A DNA stretch of 64,000 nt from Calditrichota bacterium (GCA_013151735.1 JAADHR010000127.1:1-64000), one strand, 5' to 3'. Counted from the stretch's first letter, positions 52,475 to 61,567 are shown. Numbers and translations are program-made. The notes: generated by a model not told the origin, from the letters alone.

Positions 52475-54358
52475 ATGAAAAAGCAGAGACGTAATCCCTG
52501 GCTCTGGGTTCCTTCTCTTTATTTTGCAGAAGGCATTCCTTACATTGTGGTTATGACGGTTTCCGTGATCATGTACAAGCGGATGGGAATCTCTAATGCG
52601 GATATTGCCCTTTACACAAGCTGGCTTTACCTGCCCTGGGTAATCAAACCCTTCTGGAGCCCCATTGTCGATCTCTTCAAAACCAAGCGCTTCTGGATCG
52701 TCACCATGCAGCTTATCGTGGGTGCTGGTCTGGGAGGTGTGGCGTTAACCATTCCTCTTCCGAATTTTTTTAAGATTACGCTTGGCTTTTTTTGGCTATT
52801 GGCGTTTTCCTCCGCCACCCACGATATTGCCGCCGATGGATTTTACATGTTGGGTCTTTCGGAACACGATCAGGCCTGGTTTGTGGGTGTTCGCAGCACA
52901 TTTTATCGGCTGGCCATGATTACAGGCCAGGGCCTGCTGATTATTCTGGCAGGTTACATTGAAAGCCACAGCGGTCTGCCTGACGTAAATGTGGTTGTCA
53001 CAACGAAACCCGGCGCCGCCGTAACCCAGATGATTTCCCCCGACTCAGTCAAATTTAAATCGACCGCAGGAAAGATGCGGGTGTTGTACGTGCCGCAGAA
53101 TCTGCAAATCTCTACCGCCGAATGTTCCCGGGCCACCCTGGATTCTGCCATTCAATTTGCCACAATGTGGAACGCCAAAAACGGATTTATTAAGGTCAAG
53201 CCCAAATATTCATCACTTGCGCAGGAACGAAGGGAATCCACCTGGTGGCAAAACCATGTGTCGCACCCTCTGGCGCACTATTTGAGACGGCATTTCGGAG
53301 AGAAAAAGCCCGTTCTTCAGAAAAACAATGCGGGAAATTTTGGAGCGGTTTATTTTCGTTTGAGCAAGCCGCCAAAGGCCGGGAAAAAGATAGTCGTGCA
53401 TTTTGGCCGAATTCGGGGAGATAAAAGCATTTCCCTTGTGGAAGGTGAACGCTTTGTTTTTACAAAGGAAAATTGGCAGAAACCCGCCATTGCCATCATT
53501 AAAATTGATCCGAAGTTGAGAGGGTCTACCTCAGCTGTTTTCAAGGCTACTTCCGGTAATATCCCCCTGGCCTGGGTCGTTACATTTTTCTTCCTGGCTG
53601 CCATGTTTCTTTTGTTTTTTGTGTATCACAAGTTTATCCTGCCGTACCCCGCCTCCGATAAAGCGGCAAGTGTCGGCAATTCATCCAACTTTATCAGGGG
53701 GTATTTTGAGTCGTTTGTTCTGTTTTTTAAGAAAAACAAAATTGGCTGGATTCTGGCATTCTTACTGCTGTATCGATTGGCCGAATCGCAGCTGGTGAAA
53801 CTGGCCTCGCCGTTTATGCTGGATGCCCAGGAAGCCGGGGGCCTGGCTTTGACTACCGGGCAGGTTGGTTTTATTTACGGCACAATCGGGATTTTGGCGC
53901 TTACTCTGGGGGGACTTTTGGGCGGATTTTTGGCCGCAAAATACGGCCTGAAGGTCTGGCTCTGGTGGATGGCCATTGCTATCAATTTACCGGATGCCGT
54001 GTATATTTATCTCTCTCATTTTCAGCCGGACAATCTGTTGATCATTAATCTGGCCGTCGCAACGGAACAATTCGGCTACGGATTTGGTTTTACAGCTTAC
54101 ATGTTGTATATGATCTACGTGTCGGAAGGGAAGTTCAAGACAACGCATTTTGCCATTGCCACCGGAATAATGGCTCTTGGAATGATGATTCCGGGGATGT
54201 TCAGCGGCTGGCTGCAAGAAGTCATCGGCTACCAGCATTTCTTTATCTGGGTCATGATTGCGACCATACCGGGTTTTCTCGTTTTGCCGTTCATTCCGCT
54301 GGATAAAGATTTTGGGAAACGGGATACCCCTGTTGGTGAAAATTTGGGAAATGAGTAG
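52475..54358 (+). CDS. AmpG-like MFS transporter with a ~190-residue periplasmic insertion
   Basis: The N-terminal half (residues 1-165) and C-terminal half (365-620) form an MFS fold of the AmpG/PAT type (WVPSLYFAEGIPYIVV, SATHDIAADGFYML). AmpG imports muropeptides for peptidoglycan recycling. Between TM5 and TM6 there is an insertion at about 170-362 that should face the periplasm. Its last part (SISLVEGERFVFTKENWQKPAI) resembles the F-x-x-x-NW strand pattern of Calx-beta/Ig-like adhesin modules. Plain AmpG lacks it. The substrate is unknown; muropeptides or sugars are likely. The start follows TGGAGA. Confidence 0.75.
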   Translation: MKKQRRNPWLWVPSLYFAEGIPYIVVMTVSVIMYKRMGISNADIALYTSWLYLPWVIKPFWSPIVDLFKTKRFWIVTMQLIVGAGLGGVALTIPLPNFFKITLGFFWLLAFSSATHDIAADGFYMLGLSEHDQAWFVGVRSTFYRLAMITGQGLLIILAGYIESHSGLPDVNVVVTTKPGAAVTQMISPDSVKFKSTAGKMRVLYVPQNLQISTAECSRATLDSAIQFATMWNAKNGFIKVKPKYSSLAQERRESTWWQNHVSHPLAHYLRRHFGEKKPVLQKNNAGNFGAVYFRLSKPPKAGKKIVVHFGRIRGDKSISLVEGERFVFTKENWQKPAIAIIKIDPKLRGSTSAVFKATSGNIPLAWVVTFFFLAAMFLLFFVYHKFILPYPASDKAASVGNSSNFIRGYFESFVLFFKKNKIGWILAFLLLYRLAESQLVKLASPFMLDAQEAGGLALTTGQVGFIYGTIGILALTLGGLLGGFLAAKYGLKVWLWWMAIAINLPDAVYIYLSHFQPDNLLIINLAVATEQFGYGFGFTAYMLYMIYVSEGKFKTTHFAIATGIMALGMMIPGMFSGWLQEVIGYQHFFIWVMIATIPGFLVLPFIPLDKDFGKRDTPVGENLGNE

Positions 54359-54431
54359 ATAAAATCCTTTTTGGGAATTGGGTTCAAGAATCAAAATCCG
54401 AATTTGGATTTTTTTGTAGAAAGGAAAGACC

Positions 54432-55385
54432 TTGAAAATTCGTTCGCGCATTAAATTTATTCTTTTGGCCGGTGTACTTTTGGCGGTCGGATGTGCCGGC
54501 CCTACCAAAATGGCCGATACATTTTTTAAACAAAAAGACTATCGCCAGGCCATTTCGAGTTATCGCACGGCACTGAAAAAGGACTCCACCAATGTGAAGG
54601 CGTGGGTTCATCTTGGAGAAAGCTACCGTGCCGTTGGGAAACTGGATTCGGCCAAATGGAGCTTCAAAAAGGCCTCTCGACTAAAACCGAAAGATCCTGA
54701 AATCAAACACCTGCTGCTGGAAACCGATTATTTGCAAGCCGTGAAAATGGCCAAGGATTCCACGTACCGCTGGGAAGCGGTTCGAAAACTGACGACGGTT
54801 CTGGAGAAGGATTCCACCTATCTTCCGGCTCTGTTGGAACGGGGTAAACTGTATGAGAGCCTGGGGGAACTGGATTTGGCCGGGAAAGATTACGCAAAGG
54901 CTGTCCGATTGAATCCCGGGCAGATCGAATTGAAGAAAAAAATTGAGCGGTTTGAAACCCGTCGGAGGGAATCGGAGGCGTGGACGAAGAAAGCCGCACA
55001 CCAGCTTCAGCGAAAACGGTATTTAAAAGCCATTGCTGATCTGAAGAAGGCACTGACCCTGAAACCGGATAACGAGCGGGCGCAGTACCTGCTTCACATG
55101 GCAAAAGGCCGGTATTATTACAAGCGGGGAAGTTTGGGCCGCATTTGGGATGCCATCGAGGAGTTTGGAAAGGCCTCTGCCCTGGAACCAAACAATCCTG
55201 AGCCGCATTTTTACATGGCGAAGGCCTATTATAAGAAAGACAAGCGAGACTACGACAACACCATTCGTGAATACGAGGAGGCTGTTAAACTGGCCCCTCA
55301 GAGTTCCTATGCAAAAATAGCCAGAAAAGAAATCAAAAAACTGAAAAGATTGCAAAAAATCTGGAAGCGATTTTGGCGAAAATGA
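54432..55385 (+). CDS. TPR-repeat lipoprotein
   Basis: This 317-residue protein has a lipoprotein signal (ILLAGVLLAVGC-AGPTK) with a canonical lipobox and acylated Cys at residue 21, followed by at least five TPR-like helical repeats (FKQKDYRQAISSYRTALKKDSTNVKAWVHLGESYRAVGKLDSAKWSFKKA being the start of the series, cut here to its pattern). It ends in a Lys/Arg-rich tail. It should be a periplasmic or outer-membrane scaffold. The start is TTG 54432 after AAGGAAAG. Its stop overlaps the next gene's ATG (ATGA), coupling it to heptose activation. Confidence 0.85.
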   Translation: MKIRSRIKFILLAGVLLAVGCAGPTKMADTFFKQKDYRQAISSYRTALKKDSTNVKAWVHLGESYRAVGKLDSAKWSFKKASRLKPKDPEIKHLLLETDYLQAVKMAKDSTYRWEAVRKLTTVLEKDSTYLPALLERGKLYESLGELDLAGKDYAKAVRLNPGQIELKKKIERFETRRRESEAWTKKAAHQLQRKRYLKAIADLKKALTLKPDNERAQYLLHMAKGRYYYKRGSLGRIWDAIEEFGKASALEPNNPEPHFYMAKAYYKKDKRDYDNTIREYEEAVKLAPQSSYAKIARKEIKKLKRLQKIWKRFWRK

Positions 55386-56488
55386 AAAAACAGTCCCCGG
55401 TTTCAAAGGTGGGTACCAAGATAATATCCCGTGACGAACTGTCCGGGATTTGCGCCGGGCTTCGTCGGGAGGGGAAAAAAATCGGGTTTACGTCGGGGGT
55501 TTTCGATATTTTGCATGCGGGCCATGTGGAGTATCTGGAAAAGGCCCGTGCTCTTTGCGATGTGCTCGTGGTAGGCATTAATTCGGATGCCTCCGTAAGA
55601 CGCTACAAGGGTGAAAACCGTCCCTTTGTGCCGGAAAATCTCCGGGCCAAGGTTCTGGCCGGATTGGCGTCGGTTGATTTCGTTTTTATTTTTGACGAAA
55701 GGCGAAACCAGCAGAACATTTTAGCCCTTCGCCCGGATTTTTACATCAAGGCGGGTGATTATTCGCCGGAACAACTGACGTCCCGGGATGTGGTGGAATC
55801 CATTGGCGGGAAGGTTGTTCTTATTCCGGTGGAAACGGAGATTTCGACAACGGAGATTATCAAACGAGTGATCCGCGCCGAAGGCGGCACGGCCGAACAG
55901 GTAGTGGAAAAAGAGGGGGCGGTTCATTTTTCAAGAAGACCCCTCAAAGCGGCACCGGCCGTTTTCCTTGACCGTGACGGCACCATCAATGACGAAATGG
56001 AGTATCTTCACGATCCCCAAAAATTCAAACTGCTTCCCAATGTTCTGGAAGGGCTAAAAAAGCTTCAGGACATGGGCTACCGATTGGTGATTGTGACCAA
56101 TCAGGGCGGGATCGGACTGGGGTACTACACGGAAGAAGATTTTTATCGGGTGAACCGGGAGATGTTTCGGCAATTGGCCCCGGCCGGAATCAAAATCGAT
56201 AAAATCTATTTTTGTCCACACAGCATCACAGAAAAATGTACGTGCCGCAAACCCAATACCGGACTGATTGAACGGGCGGTAGCCGACCTTAATATTGATT
56301 TGCCAAACAGTTTTTTCATCGGAGACAAAACCATCGATCTGGAAACCGGCCGCCGTGCGGGCATCCGAAAAATTCTGGTGCGAACGGGACACGCGGGGAC
56401 CGATGCCACGTACTCAGTCACTCCGGATTATGTGGCCGATGATCTATTGGATGCCGCCCAGTGGATGCTTCGCCAGGAACGCAGCTGA
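55382..56488 (+). CDS. Fused heptose-1-phosphate adenylyltransferase / heptose bisphosphate phosphatase
   Basis: This protein of about 368 residues joins two steps of ADP-heptose synthesis. Residues 33-165 match the cytidylyltransferase-fold domain of HldE (RfaE2), with HAGH at 45-48 and NSDASVRRYKGENRP. Residues 193-368 match the HAD phosphatase GmhB, with D197-x-D199-G-T, VTNQGGIG, FIGD and the zinc ligands C278-x-H280 and C286-x-C288. The sugar kinase part of HldE is missing and must be encoded elsewhere. The product would be ADP-D-glycero-beta-D-manno-heptose for LPS core or glycans. ATG 55382 overlaps the TPR gene stop; TTG 55373 is a poorer start. Confidence 0.88.
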   Translation: MKKQSPVSKVGTKIISRDELSGICAGLRREGKKIGFTSGVFDILHAGHVEYLEKARALCDVLVVGINSDASVRRYKGENRPFVPENLRAKVLAGLASVDFVFIFDERRNQQNILALRPDFYIKAGDYSPEQLTSRDVVESIGGKVVLIPVETEISTTEIIKRVIRAEGGTAEQVVEKEGAVHFSRRPLKAAPAVFLDRDGTINDEMEYLHDPQKFKLLPNVLEGLKKLQDMGYRLVIVTNQGGIGLGYYTEEDFYRVNREMFRQLAPAGIKIDKIYFCPHSITEKCTCRKPNTGLIERAVADLNIDLPNSFFIGDKTIDLETGRRAGIRKILVRTGHAGTDATYSVTPDYVADDLLDAAQWMLRQERS

Positions 56489-56610
56489 GAAATTTTTGGG
56501 CCGACAGCGGACCGCGGCAATTTGCGGCAGCAATGGAAATGCTTACAGCATTTTTCAAAAATTTTATTGAAAAACAAAATAATTTTACGTATATTTATTT
56601 CGATTTTAAA

Positions 56611-56687
56611 GGGCGATTAGCTCAGTTGGTTAGAGCGCTGGTCTCACATACCAGAGGTCACTGGTTCGAATCCAGTATCGCCCACCA
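56611..56687 (+). tRNA. tRNA-Val (anticodon CAC)
   Basis: This 77-base cloverleaf has acceptor GGGCGAT pairing with ATCGCCC, D-stem GCTC/GAGC, anticodon stem CTGGT/ACCAG with loop CTCACAT (anticodon CAC, reading GUG), and T-arm CTGG-TTCGAAT-CCAG. The 3' CCA is encoded. No other tRNA is next to it. Confidence 0.95.
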
Positions 56688-56785
56688 ATTCATTCCTTCA
56701 TAAAAACGGTGGAAGCGGGGATATCCCATCGTACCAAGAAACACAAGTCTAAGAATATCTCCCGATTCAATCTTAAAAAATAGGA

Positions 56786-57175
56786 ATGCCGCTGGTGTCC
56801 GAGCATCGTCAACTTTTATTGGGCGGTTTTACCGATCACGAAAAAGCAATTCTCAGTCGATTTGTTGAAGATATTGAGTTTCCACCCATTATGGAAATCG
56901 AACCCAATCAATCCGGATTAACAATTGCAGAAATAGTGAAGGGGAAAAAAGGAACAGGCGAAGGAAAACCGTTTACAGAACGATTTATTATTTTTTATAA
57001 TTTTCAGCGCCCGGAAATAAGTGCCTTTATCTCCGTTTACAAAACGTTAAACCTCCCGCGTCCGCTTTTTGCCGCGGTAACGCCTTATTCAATGAAATGG
57101 TCCCTTGAAAAGTTGCTGCACGATTTGGTCGAAGAGCGGCGAAAATTAGCCGCTCAAAAAAGGAAAACTCCTTGA
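56786..57175 (+). CDS. Small protein of unknown function (DUF3783-like)
   Basis: This 129-residue soluble protein has no signal or membrane segment. It has an alpha/beta pattern (LLLGGFTDHEKAILSRFV, FIIFYNF, LFAAVTPYSMKWSLEKLLHDLVEERR) that resembles small DUF3783 proteins, but I am not certain of the family. ATG 56786 is only one base from AGGA; GTG 56795, nine bases from that site, is a better-spaced alternative start. It lies between the tRNA and the peptidase gene, 30 bp before the latter, and may be cotranscribed with it. Confidence 0.55.
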   Translation: MPLVSEHRQLLLGGFTDHEKAILSRFVEDIEFPPIMEIEPNQSGLTIAEIVKGKKGTGEGKPFTERFIIFYNFQRPEISAFISVYKTLNLPRPLFAAVTPYSMKWSLEKLLHDLVEERRKLAAQKRKTP

Positions 57176-57205
57176 TTTTATTGTGACAAAAAAAAGGCTT
57201 TCGCC

Positions 57206-58501
57206 ATGTGTGATACGCTTGTAGCTCTTCAAAATTATTCATCGGATGGAAGCATCCTGTTCGGGAAAAATTCAGACCGTGAACCGGATGAGGCTCAGGA
57301 GATTCTCCGTTTTCCCGCAGTCGATTATCCGCCAAACCAAACCGTTCATACAACCTATCTTTCAATTCCCCAGGTCCGTCACACATTCGAGGTCATTCTG
57401 TCCAAGCCCTTCTGGATGTGGGGGTGCGAAATGGGAGTTAATGAAAACGGTGTGGTTATGGGCAATGAAGCCATGTTTTTAAAAACTCCGGTGGAAAAGA
57501 AACCCGGCTTGCTGGGAATGGATCTCATGCGGCTTGCCCTGGAACGAAGCGAAACCGCCGGCGAAGCGGTCCGCGTGATTACGAATCTTTTGCAAACGTT
57601 TGGACAGGGCGGAGTGTGTGGCTATCGCGATAAAAAATTGTCCTACCATAATTCCTTTCTCATTGCCGATTTTGACGGGGCCTTTGTCCTGGAAACATTC
57701 GGCCGTGATTGGGCCGTGAAGAAAATATCCGGTGCTTACTCTATTTCGAACTGCACCACATTAACGGATGATTACGATGAAGCCTCCCCGGGGCTGCAAA
57801 AACGGCAACCGGGCCGGGTGAACCTGAAAAAGCGTTACCAGGGATTCCTTTACACGCATTTTTCGGGTGCAGAAAAAAGACGGGCTCGTTCCATGCAAAT
57901 GATGGAACAAAAAAAGGGAACCCTCACACCAAAAGCGATTGCACGCATTTTGCGGGATCATGGAGAAGGAAAAATCGGTGTCCATCCGGCGGATTTAAGT
58001 AACAGCACTCTCTGCATGCATGCAGCAGACCCGCTGGTGCGAAGGAGTCAGACCGTGGGGTCGATGATTGTCCAGCTTACTCCTGATCGGCACGTTAATA
58101 TTTTTATGACGGGGACGTCTGCGCCCTGCCTGTCAGTTTTTAAACCGGTTTTTTTCGGATGTCCCCTGGACTATCGAGCGGGTGAGTCCTATTCTCCGGA
58201 TTCCCTCTGGTGGTTTCACGAAACCCTGCATCGCTCCCTGCTCAATCGGGATAGCAAAACAATCTTCGAATTCTGGACAGAGCGGACCCAATTTGAAGAC
58301 GTTCTCTGGAAGGAATTTCCCAAAATTGAAACATCCTCCATTTTTGATCAATGTTTGTTTTCCAAAGATTTTTTCCAAAGCAGCCGTTCCTTTGAATCCA
58401 AATGGATTGAAACACTCAAAACCGTTCCTTCCAGGAGACACTTTTTTTATTCCAGCTATTGGGGACGATTTTCCAGACGAAATGGTGTACCGGTTGTGTG
58501 A
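57206..58501 (+). CDS. C69/secernin-family peptidase
   Basis: This 431-residue Ntn-hydrolase family protein begins MCDTLVAL, placing Cys2 as the likely N-terminal nucleophile after Met removal. LFGKNSDREPDEAQ follows, the FAKNSDR-type motif of peptidase family C69 and secernins. Further matches are GVNENGVVMGNEA, GLLGMDLMRLALER and GGVCGYRD. Characterised members are dipeptidases or amidohydrolases that cut small peptides. There is no signal peptide, so it acts in the cytoplasm. No neighbour explains its substrate. Confidence 0.85.
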   Translation: MCDTLVALQNYSSDGSILFGKNSDREPDEAQEILRFPAVDYPPNQTVHTTYLSIPQVRHTFEVILSKPFWMWGCEMGVNENGVVMGNEAMFLKTPVEKKPGLLGMDLMRLALERSETAGEAVRVITNLLQTFGQGGVCGYRDKKLSYHNSFLIADFDGAFVLETFGRDWAVKKISGAYSISNCTTLTDDYDEASPGLQKRQPGRVNLKKRYQGFLYTHFSGAEKRRARSMQMMEQKKGTLTPKAIARILRDHGEGKIGVHPADLSNSTLCMHAADPLVRRSQTVGSMIVQLTPDRHVNIFMTGTSAPCLSVFKPVFFGCPLDYRAGESYSPDSLWWFHETLHRSLLNRDSKTIFEFWTERTQFEDVLWKEFPKIETSSIFDQCLFSKDFFQSSRSFESKWIETLKTVPSRRHFFYSSYWGRFSRRNGVPVV

Positions 58502-58827
58502 GAAGCGGGTTTTTCTTCATAGAACTCAATCCGGGAAAAGCGTCGGGTCTGGTTGACAAAAATGTGCCGCACCGGATGGGGCTTAAAAAACAGCAGGAAC
58601 CGGAACTGCAGGGATGAGGCACATTTCATTTTTATGAAACCCTTTCACGAAACCGCAAACACAAAAGACTTTTGAAGCAGACTCTTTGAATTAGTCTCCC
58701 CTCTCTGTATATGAAGTTAACAAAGAAGGAAATAGATCGATACCAAAAGGGATCTTTTGGCCTGTTTATTGGGTTTATTAGGATTGAGGGTATCTTTGAA
58801 TTACGTGTTGAAAAAGGAGGGTGAACC
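58502..58827. other. Intergenic region with a long-range 9-bp stem
   Basis: No gene is visible. AAATGTGCC (58560-58568) and GGCACATTT (58618-58626) are perfect complements enclosing 49 bases that contain two CCGG sites. A T-rich but interrupted run follows, so it could be a weak terminator of the peptidase gene or a structured leader. The remainder up to nicotinamidase has no clear promoter. Confidence 0.35.
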
Positions 58828-59406
58828 ATGTCAATTGCGATCAGCCAAAAAACAGCCCTGATTGCTGTGGACATTCAGAACGATTTTTGCGAGGGGGGCG
58901 CTTTGCCGGTTCCGAACGGGGATAAAGTTGTACCGATATTAAACCGCTATCAGGAAAAAGTCCTTCGTGCGGGCGGCACAATCGTTTTTACGCGCGATTG
59001 GCATCCGGCCAACCACTGCTCTTTTAAAGAATTCGGGGGGATTTGGCCCGTTCACTGTGTGCAAAATACGAAGGGAGCTCAGTTTCACCCCGGGCTGAAC
59101 TTTCCGGATACGGCCATTTTGGTATCGACGGCAACCCACCCGGAGAAAGAAGCGTATTCCGGATTTGAAGGAACGCACCTGGCAGACGTGCTGAAGAAGC
59201 TGGGTATCGATACGCTCCTTGTGGGCGGTTTGGCAACCGATTATTGTGTGAAAGCAACGGCTCTGGACGGTGTAAAAAAAGGGTTTACTGTTTATTTTCT
59301 TGAAGATGCCAGCCGGGGGGTTAATGTTCATCCAGATGACAGCCAAAAGGCCATTGAAGAGATGAAAGCTGCCGGTATCCGGGCCATTACCCTGTCGGAA
59401 ATCTAA
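58828..59406 (+). CDS. pncA: Nicotinamidase (pyrazinamidase/isochorismatase family)
   Basis: The enzyme deamidates nicotinamide to nicotinate in the NAD salvage pathway. The 192-residue protein carries the catalytic triad D15 (VDIQNDF), K107 (EKEAYSGFEGT) and C140 (LATDYCVKAT), and metal ligands D57, H59, H63 and probably H76 (TRDWHPANHCSF). These fit nicotinamidase rather than isochorismatase. The start follows AAGGAGG. It is apparently monocistronic. Confidence 0.92.
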   Translation: MSIAISQKTALIAVDIQNDFCEGGALPVPNGDKVVPILNRYQEKVLRAGGTIVFTRDWHPANHCSFKEFGGIWPVHCVQNTKGAQFHPGLNFPDTAILVSTATHPEKEAYSGFEGTHLADVLKKLGIDTLLVGGLATDYCVKATALDGVKKGFTVYFLEDASRGVNVHPDDSQKAIEEMKAAGIRAITLSEI

Positions 59407-59499
59407 CCCGCCGCGGCTTAGGGGCTTTGTGTCGAAAATTTATGAATAATTCTGGATAAGGGGTTCTTCCAATAAAAATGAATTCTTTTTGGAAATTGC

Positions 59500-59528
59500 T
59501 TGACAATTGTACCAATATTTTTTATGTT
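59500..59528 (+). promoter_or_regulatory. Promoter of the UVR-motif gene
   Basis: TTGACA (59500-59505), a 17-bp spacer, then TATGTT (59523-59528). The -35 is perfect and the -10 has four of six matches. The GTG start lies 85 bp downstream. Confidence 0.65.
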
Positions 59529-59613
59529 TAAAATAGAATTGGCTGATTTTTTAAAACCCATAAAGTTTTAAGAAGTTAGCAATAGTAGAATAGTAAGTGG
59601 AAGTGATCAGACT

Positions 59614-60456
59614 GTGAAAGTCGTTAAAAAACTAATTTCATCTGTTCAAACCTGGTTTGCTTTTTTGAGGAGAAGAGTCTTGTTCAGGCAAGATTTTCAA
59701 AACCTATTGAATGACTGGCCGTATGACCCCTCGCGCGTAAATGTTCGTAAAATTAAAGGACGCGACGGAAGAGAAAAAATTCAACTTCGTCTGGACATGG
59801 GAATCTTGCAAATGGAGACCACCGGCCGCCCGGATGGAACGCGTCCCTTTAATAAGGCTTCACTTTTGGAGTATTTTACCGAAAAGGCCCGTTCATTCCG
59901 TGCAAAATATGGGTTTGATGAATTTTTTGTATTAAGTCACTCTGATTGTCTGAAGCTTCAGCGGGAAGCGCTTCAATATTATCACCGTTTTGTGGCCTTG
60001 CTCTATTTGAAGGAATATGATGGCGTGATTCGGGACACCAATCACAATCTGAGGATAATCGATTTGGTCACGCGTTATGCCGCCGACGAACGTGACATCA
60101 TGAGTTTCACACAATTTCGCCCCTATTTACTTATGATGCAAATTCGGGCAAAAGCCTCCCTTTTTATGGCCCGGTACGACTTTAAAAAAGCCGAAGAAAT
60201 TGTTGAAAAGGGTATTTCAGAAATAGAGCATTTTTATATTGAGAACGATATGTCGGAACAATTGGAATCCAGTGTTGTCCTTTCGTTTTTGAAAAAGTGG
60301 AGTCAGGAAATACGCGAATCGCGCCCCCTGTCGCCCCTGGAAAAACTTCAGCGGGAATTGAATGAGGCCGTGAGTCGCGAGGATTTTGAGCGGGCGGCTG
60401 AGCTTCGGGATCGTATTCAGGAAATCCAGGAATTTGGGGATGAGCTGCTTTCCTGA
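59614..60456 (+). CDS. UVR-motif protein of unknown function
   Basis: This 280-residue protein has an N-terminal basic, weakly hydrophobic stretch (SSVQTWFAFLRRRV), a central region of about 180 residues with repeated helices that I do not recognise, and a clear C-terminal UVR motif at about 245-275 (LNEAVSREDFERAAELRDRIQEI). UVR motifs mediate UvrB-UvrC contact but also occur in ClpC, McsA and BFN proteins, so the name does not prove a DNA-repair role. The start is GTG 59614. It has its own promoter. Confidence 0.7.
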   Translation: MKVVKKLISSVQTWFAFLRRRVLFRQDFQNLLNDWPYDPSRVNVRKIKGRDGREKIQLRLDMGILQMETTGRPDGTRPFNKASLLEYFTEKARSFRAKYGFDEFFVLSHSDCLKLQREALQYYHRFVALLYLKEYDGVIRDTNHNLRIIDLVTRYAADERDIMSFTQFRPYLLMMQIRAKASLFMARYDFKKAEEIVEKGISEIEHFYIENDMSEQLESSVVLSFLKKWSQEIRESRPLSPLEKLQRELNEAVSREDFERAAELRDRIQEIQEFGDELLS

Positions 60457-60620
60457 AAATAAAGGGAACGCAGGCTGAAGGTTGACAGAAATTGCCCTTT
60501 TCGCGGAGTAATTTGAACATAGCAGACAATCGCTGATAAAAGATACGGATCTGAAGATTTAATTCAAAAATCAGATGGTCGCTTTCGAAATTGAAATCGC
60601 AAGGAGGAGGGTGAAAACCT

Positions 60621-61499
60621 ATGGGAACAATAAAGAATATTATTTGTCCGATTGATCTGTCGGAATCTTCAAAAAGGGCATACCGGGTGGCCAAATACCT
60701 GTCGGATACATTGGAAGCTCAATTATGGATTTTACACGTCCTTCCGGAGGCAACGGATTTTTACTCGTCTCTTTATCCCGATTTGTCAGATTTGATGGGC
60801 GGTATTCAGGAACATATTGAAGAAAAAATTGATGCTGTCATCGACACCAAGGATCCGCTTATCCATCGGGTGGTCTTATCCGGGAAACCCTGCGAAGAGA
60901 TTATTAAATTTCAGGAACATAAAAATGCAGATTTAATTGTGATGGGGGCACGGGGCGTTTCGGTCATCGAATCCATTCTGCTGGGGAATACGGCAGACCG
61001 GGTGCTCAGAAATGCAAAATGCCCTGTGGTCATTACCCGGGGTGATTTCAGGACCTACAAAATCAAGAAAATTGTTGTGCCCACCGATATGTCCGAGTAT
61101 TCCGATTATACTCTGGAACAGGTTGTGGAGCTGGCACGGGCATCCTCGGCCGAAATCGACCTGCTGCACGTGCTTGATGTTCACACCTACGATCCGGATA
61201 AGGTTGAAGATTTTATGAAAAGTGATAAGGGGAAAGTTCTGCAGAAAAAGGTGCGAGATGCGATGAAAATGCCGGATGGAGCCGGGGATGTATCCATTAA
61301 CAAGGTCGTGATCCGCGGGTTTGATGTCGCTTCGGAAGTGGCAAATTACGCACGGGAAAACAAGGCGGATATGATTGTAATGTCGTCGCACGGCCGGAGA
61401 GGGATTTCCAAATTATTATTGGGAAGTGTGACCGACAAGGTGATTCGCATTGCCCCCTGCCCGGTGATGGCTGTAAAACATCCCAAATTGTTTGATTAA
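60621..61499 (+). CDS. Tandem universal stress protein
   Basis: This 292-residue protein is made of two UspA domains. Each ends in the ATP-binding signature G-x2-G-x9-G-(S/T): MGARGVSVIESILLGNTADRV near residue 110 and MSSHGRRGISKLLLGSVTDKV near 255. It probably binds ATP and helps survival under stress. The start is ATG 60621 behind AGGAGG. Rubrerythrin follows, suggesting an oxidative or energy stress locus. Confidence 0.9.
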   Translation: MGTIKNIICPIDLSESSKRAYRVAKYLSDTLEAQLWILHVLPEATDFYSSLYPDLSDLMGGIQEHIEEKIDAVIDTKDPLIHRVVLSGKPCEEIIKFQEHKNADLIVMGARGVSVIESILLGNTADRVLRNAKCPVVITRGDFRTYKIKKIVVPTDMSEYSDYTLEQVVELARASSAEIDLLHVLDVHTYDPDKVEDFMKSDKGKVLQKKVRDAMKMPDGAGDVSINKVVIRGFDVASEVANYARENKADMIVMSSHGRRGISKLLLGSVTDKVIRIAPCPVMAVKHPKLFD

Positions 61500-61567
61500 G
61501 GGGATAAGCCCGGATATGAAAATTAGCTAATTAAGTGAAACTCTATTGATAAAAAAAAGGAACCGTT

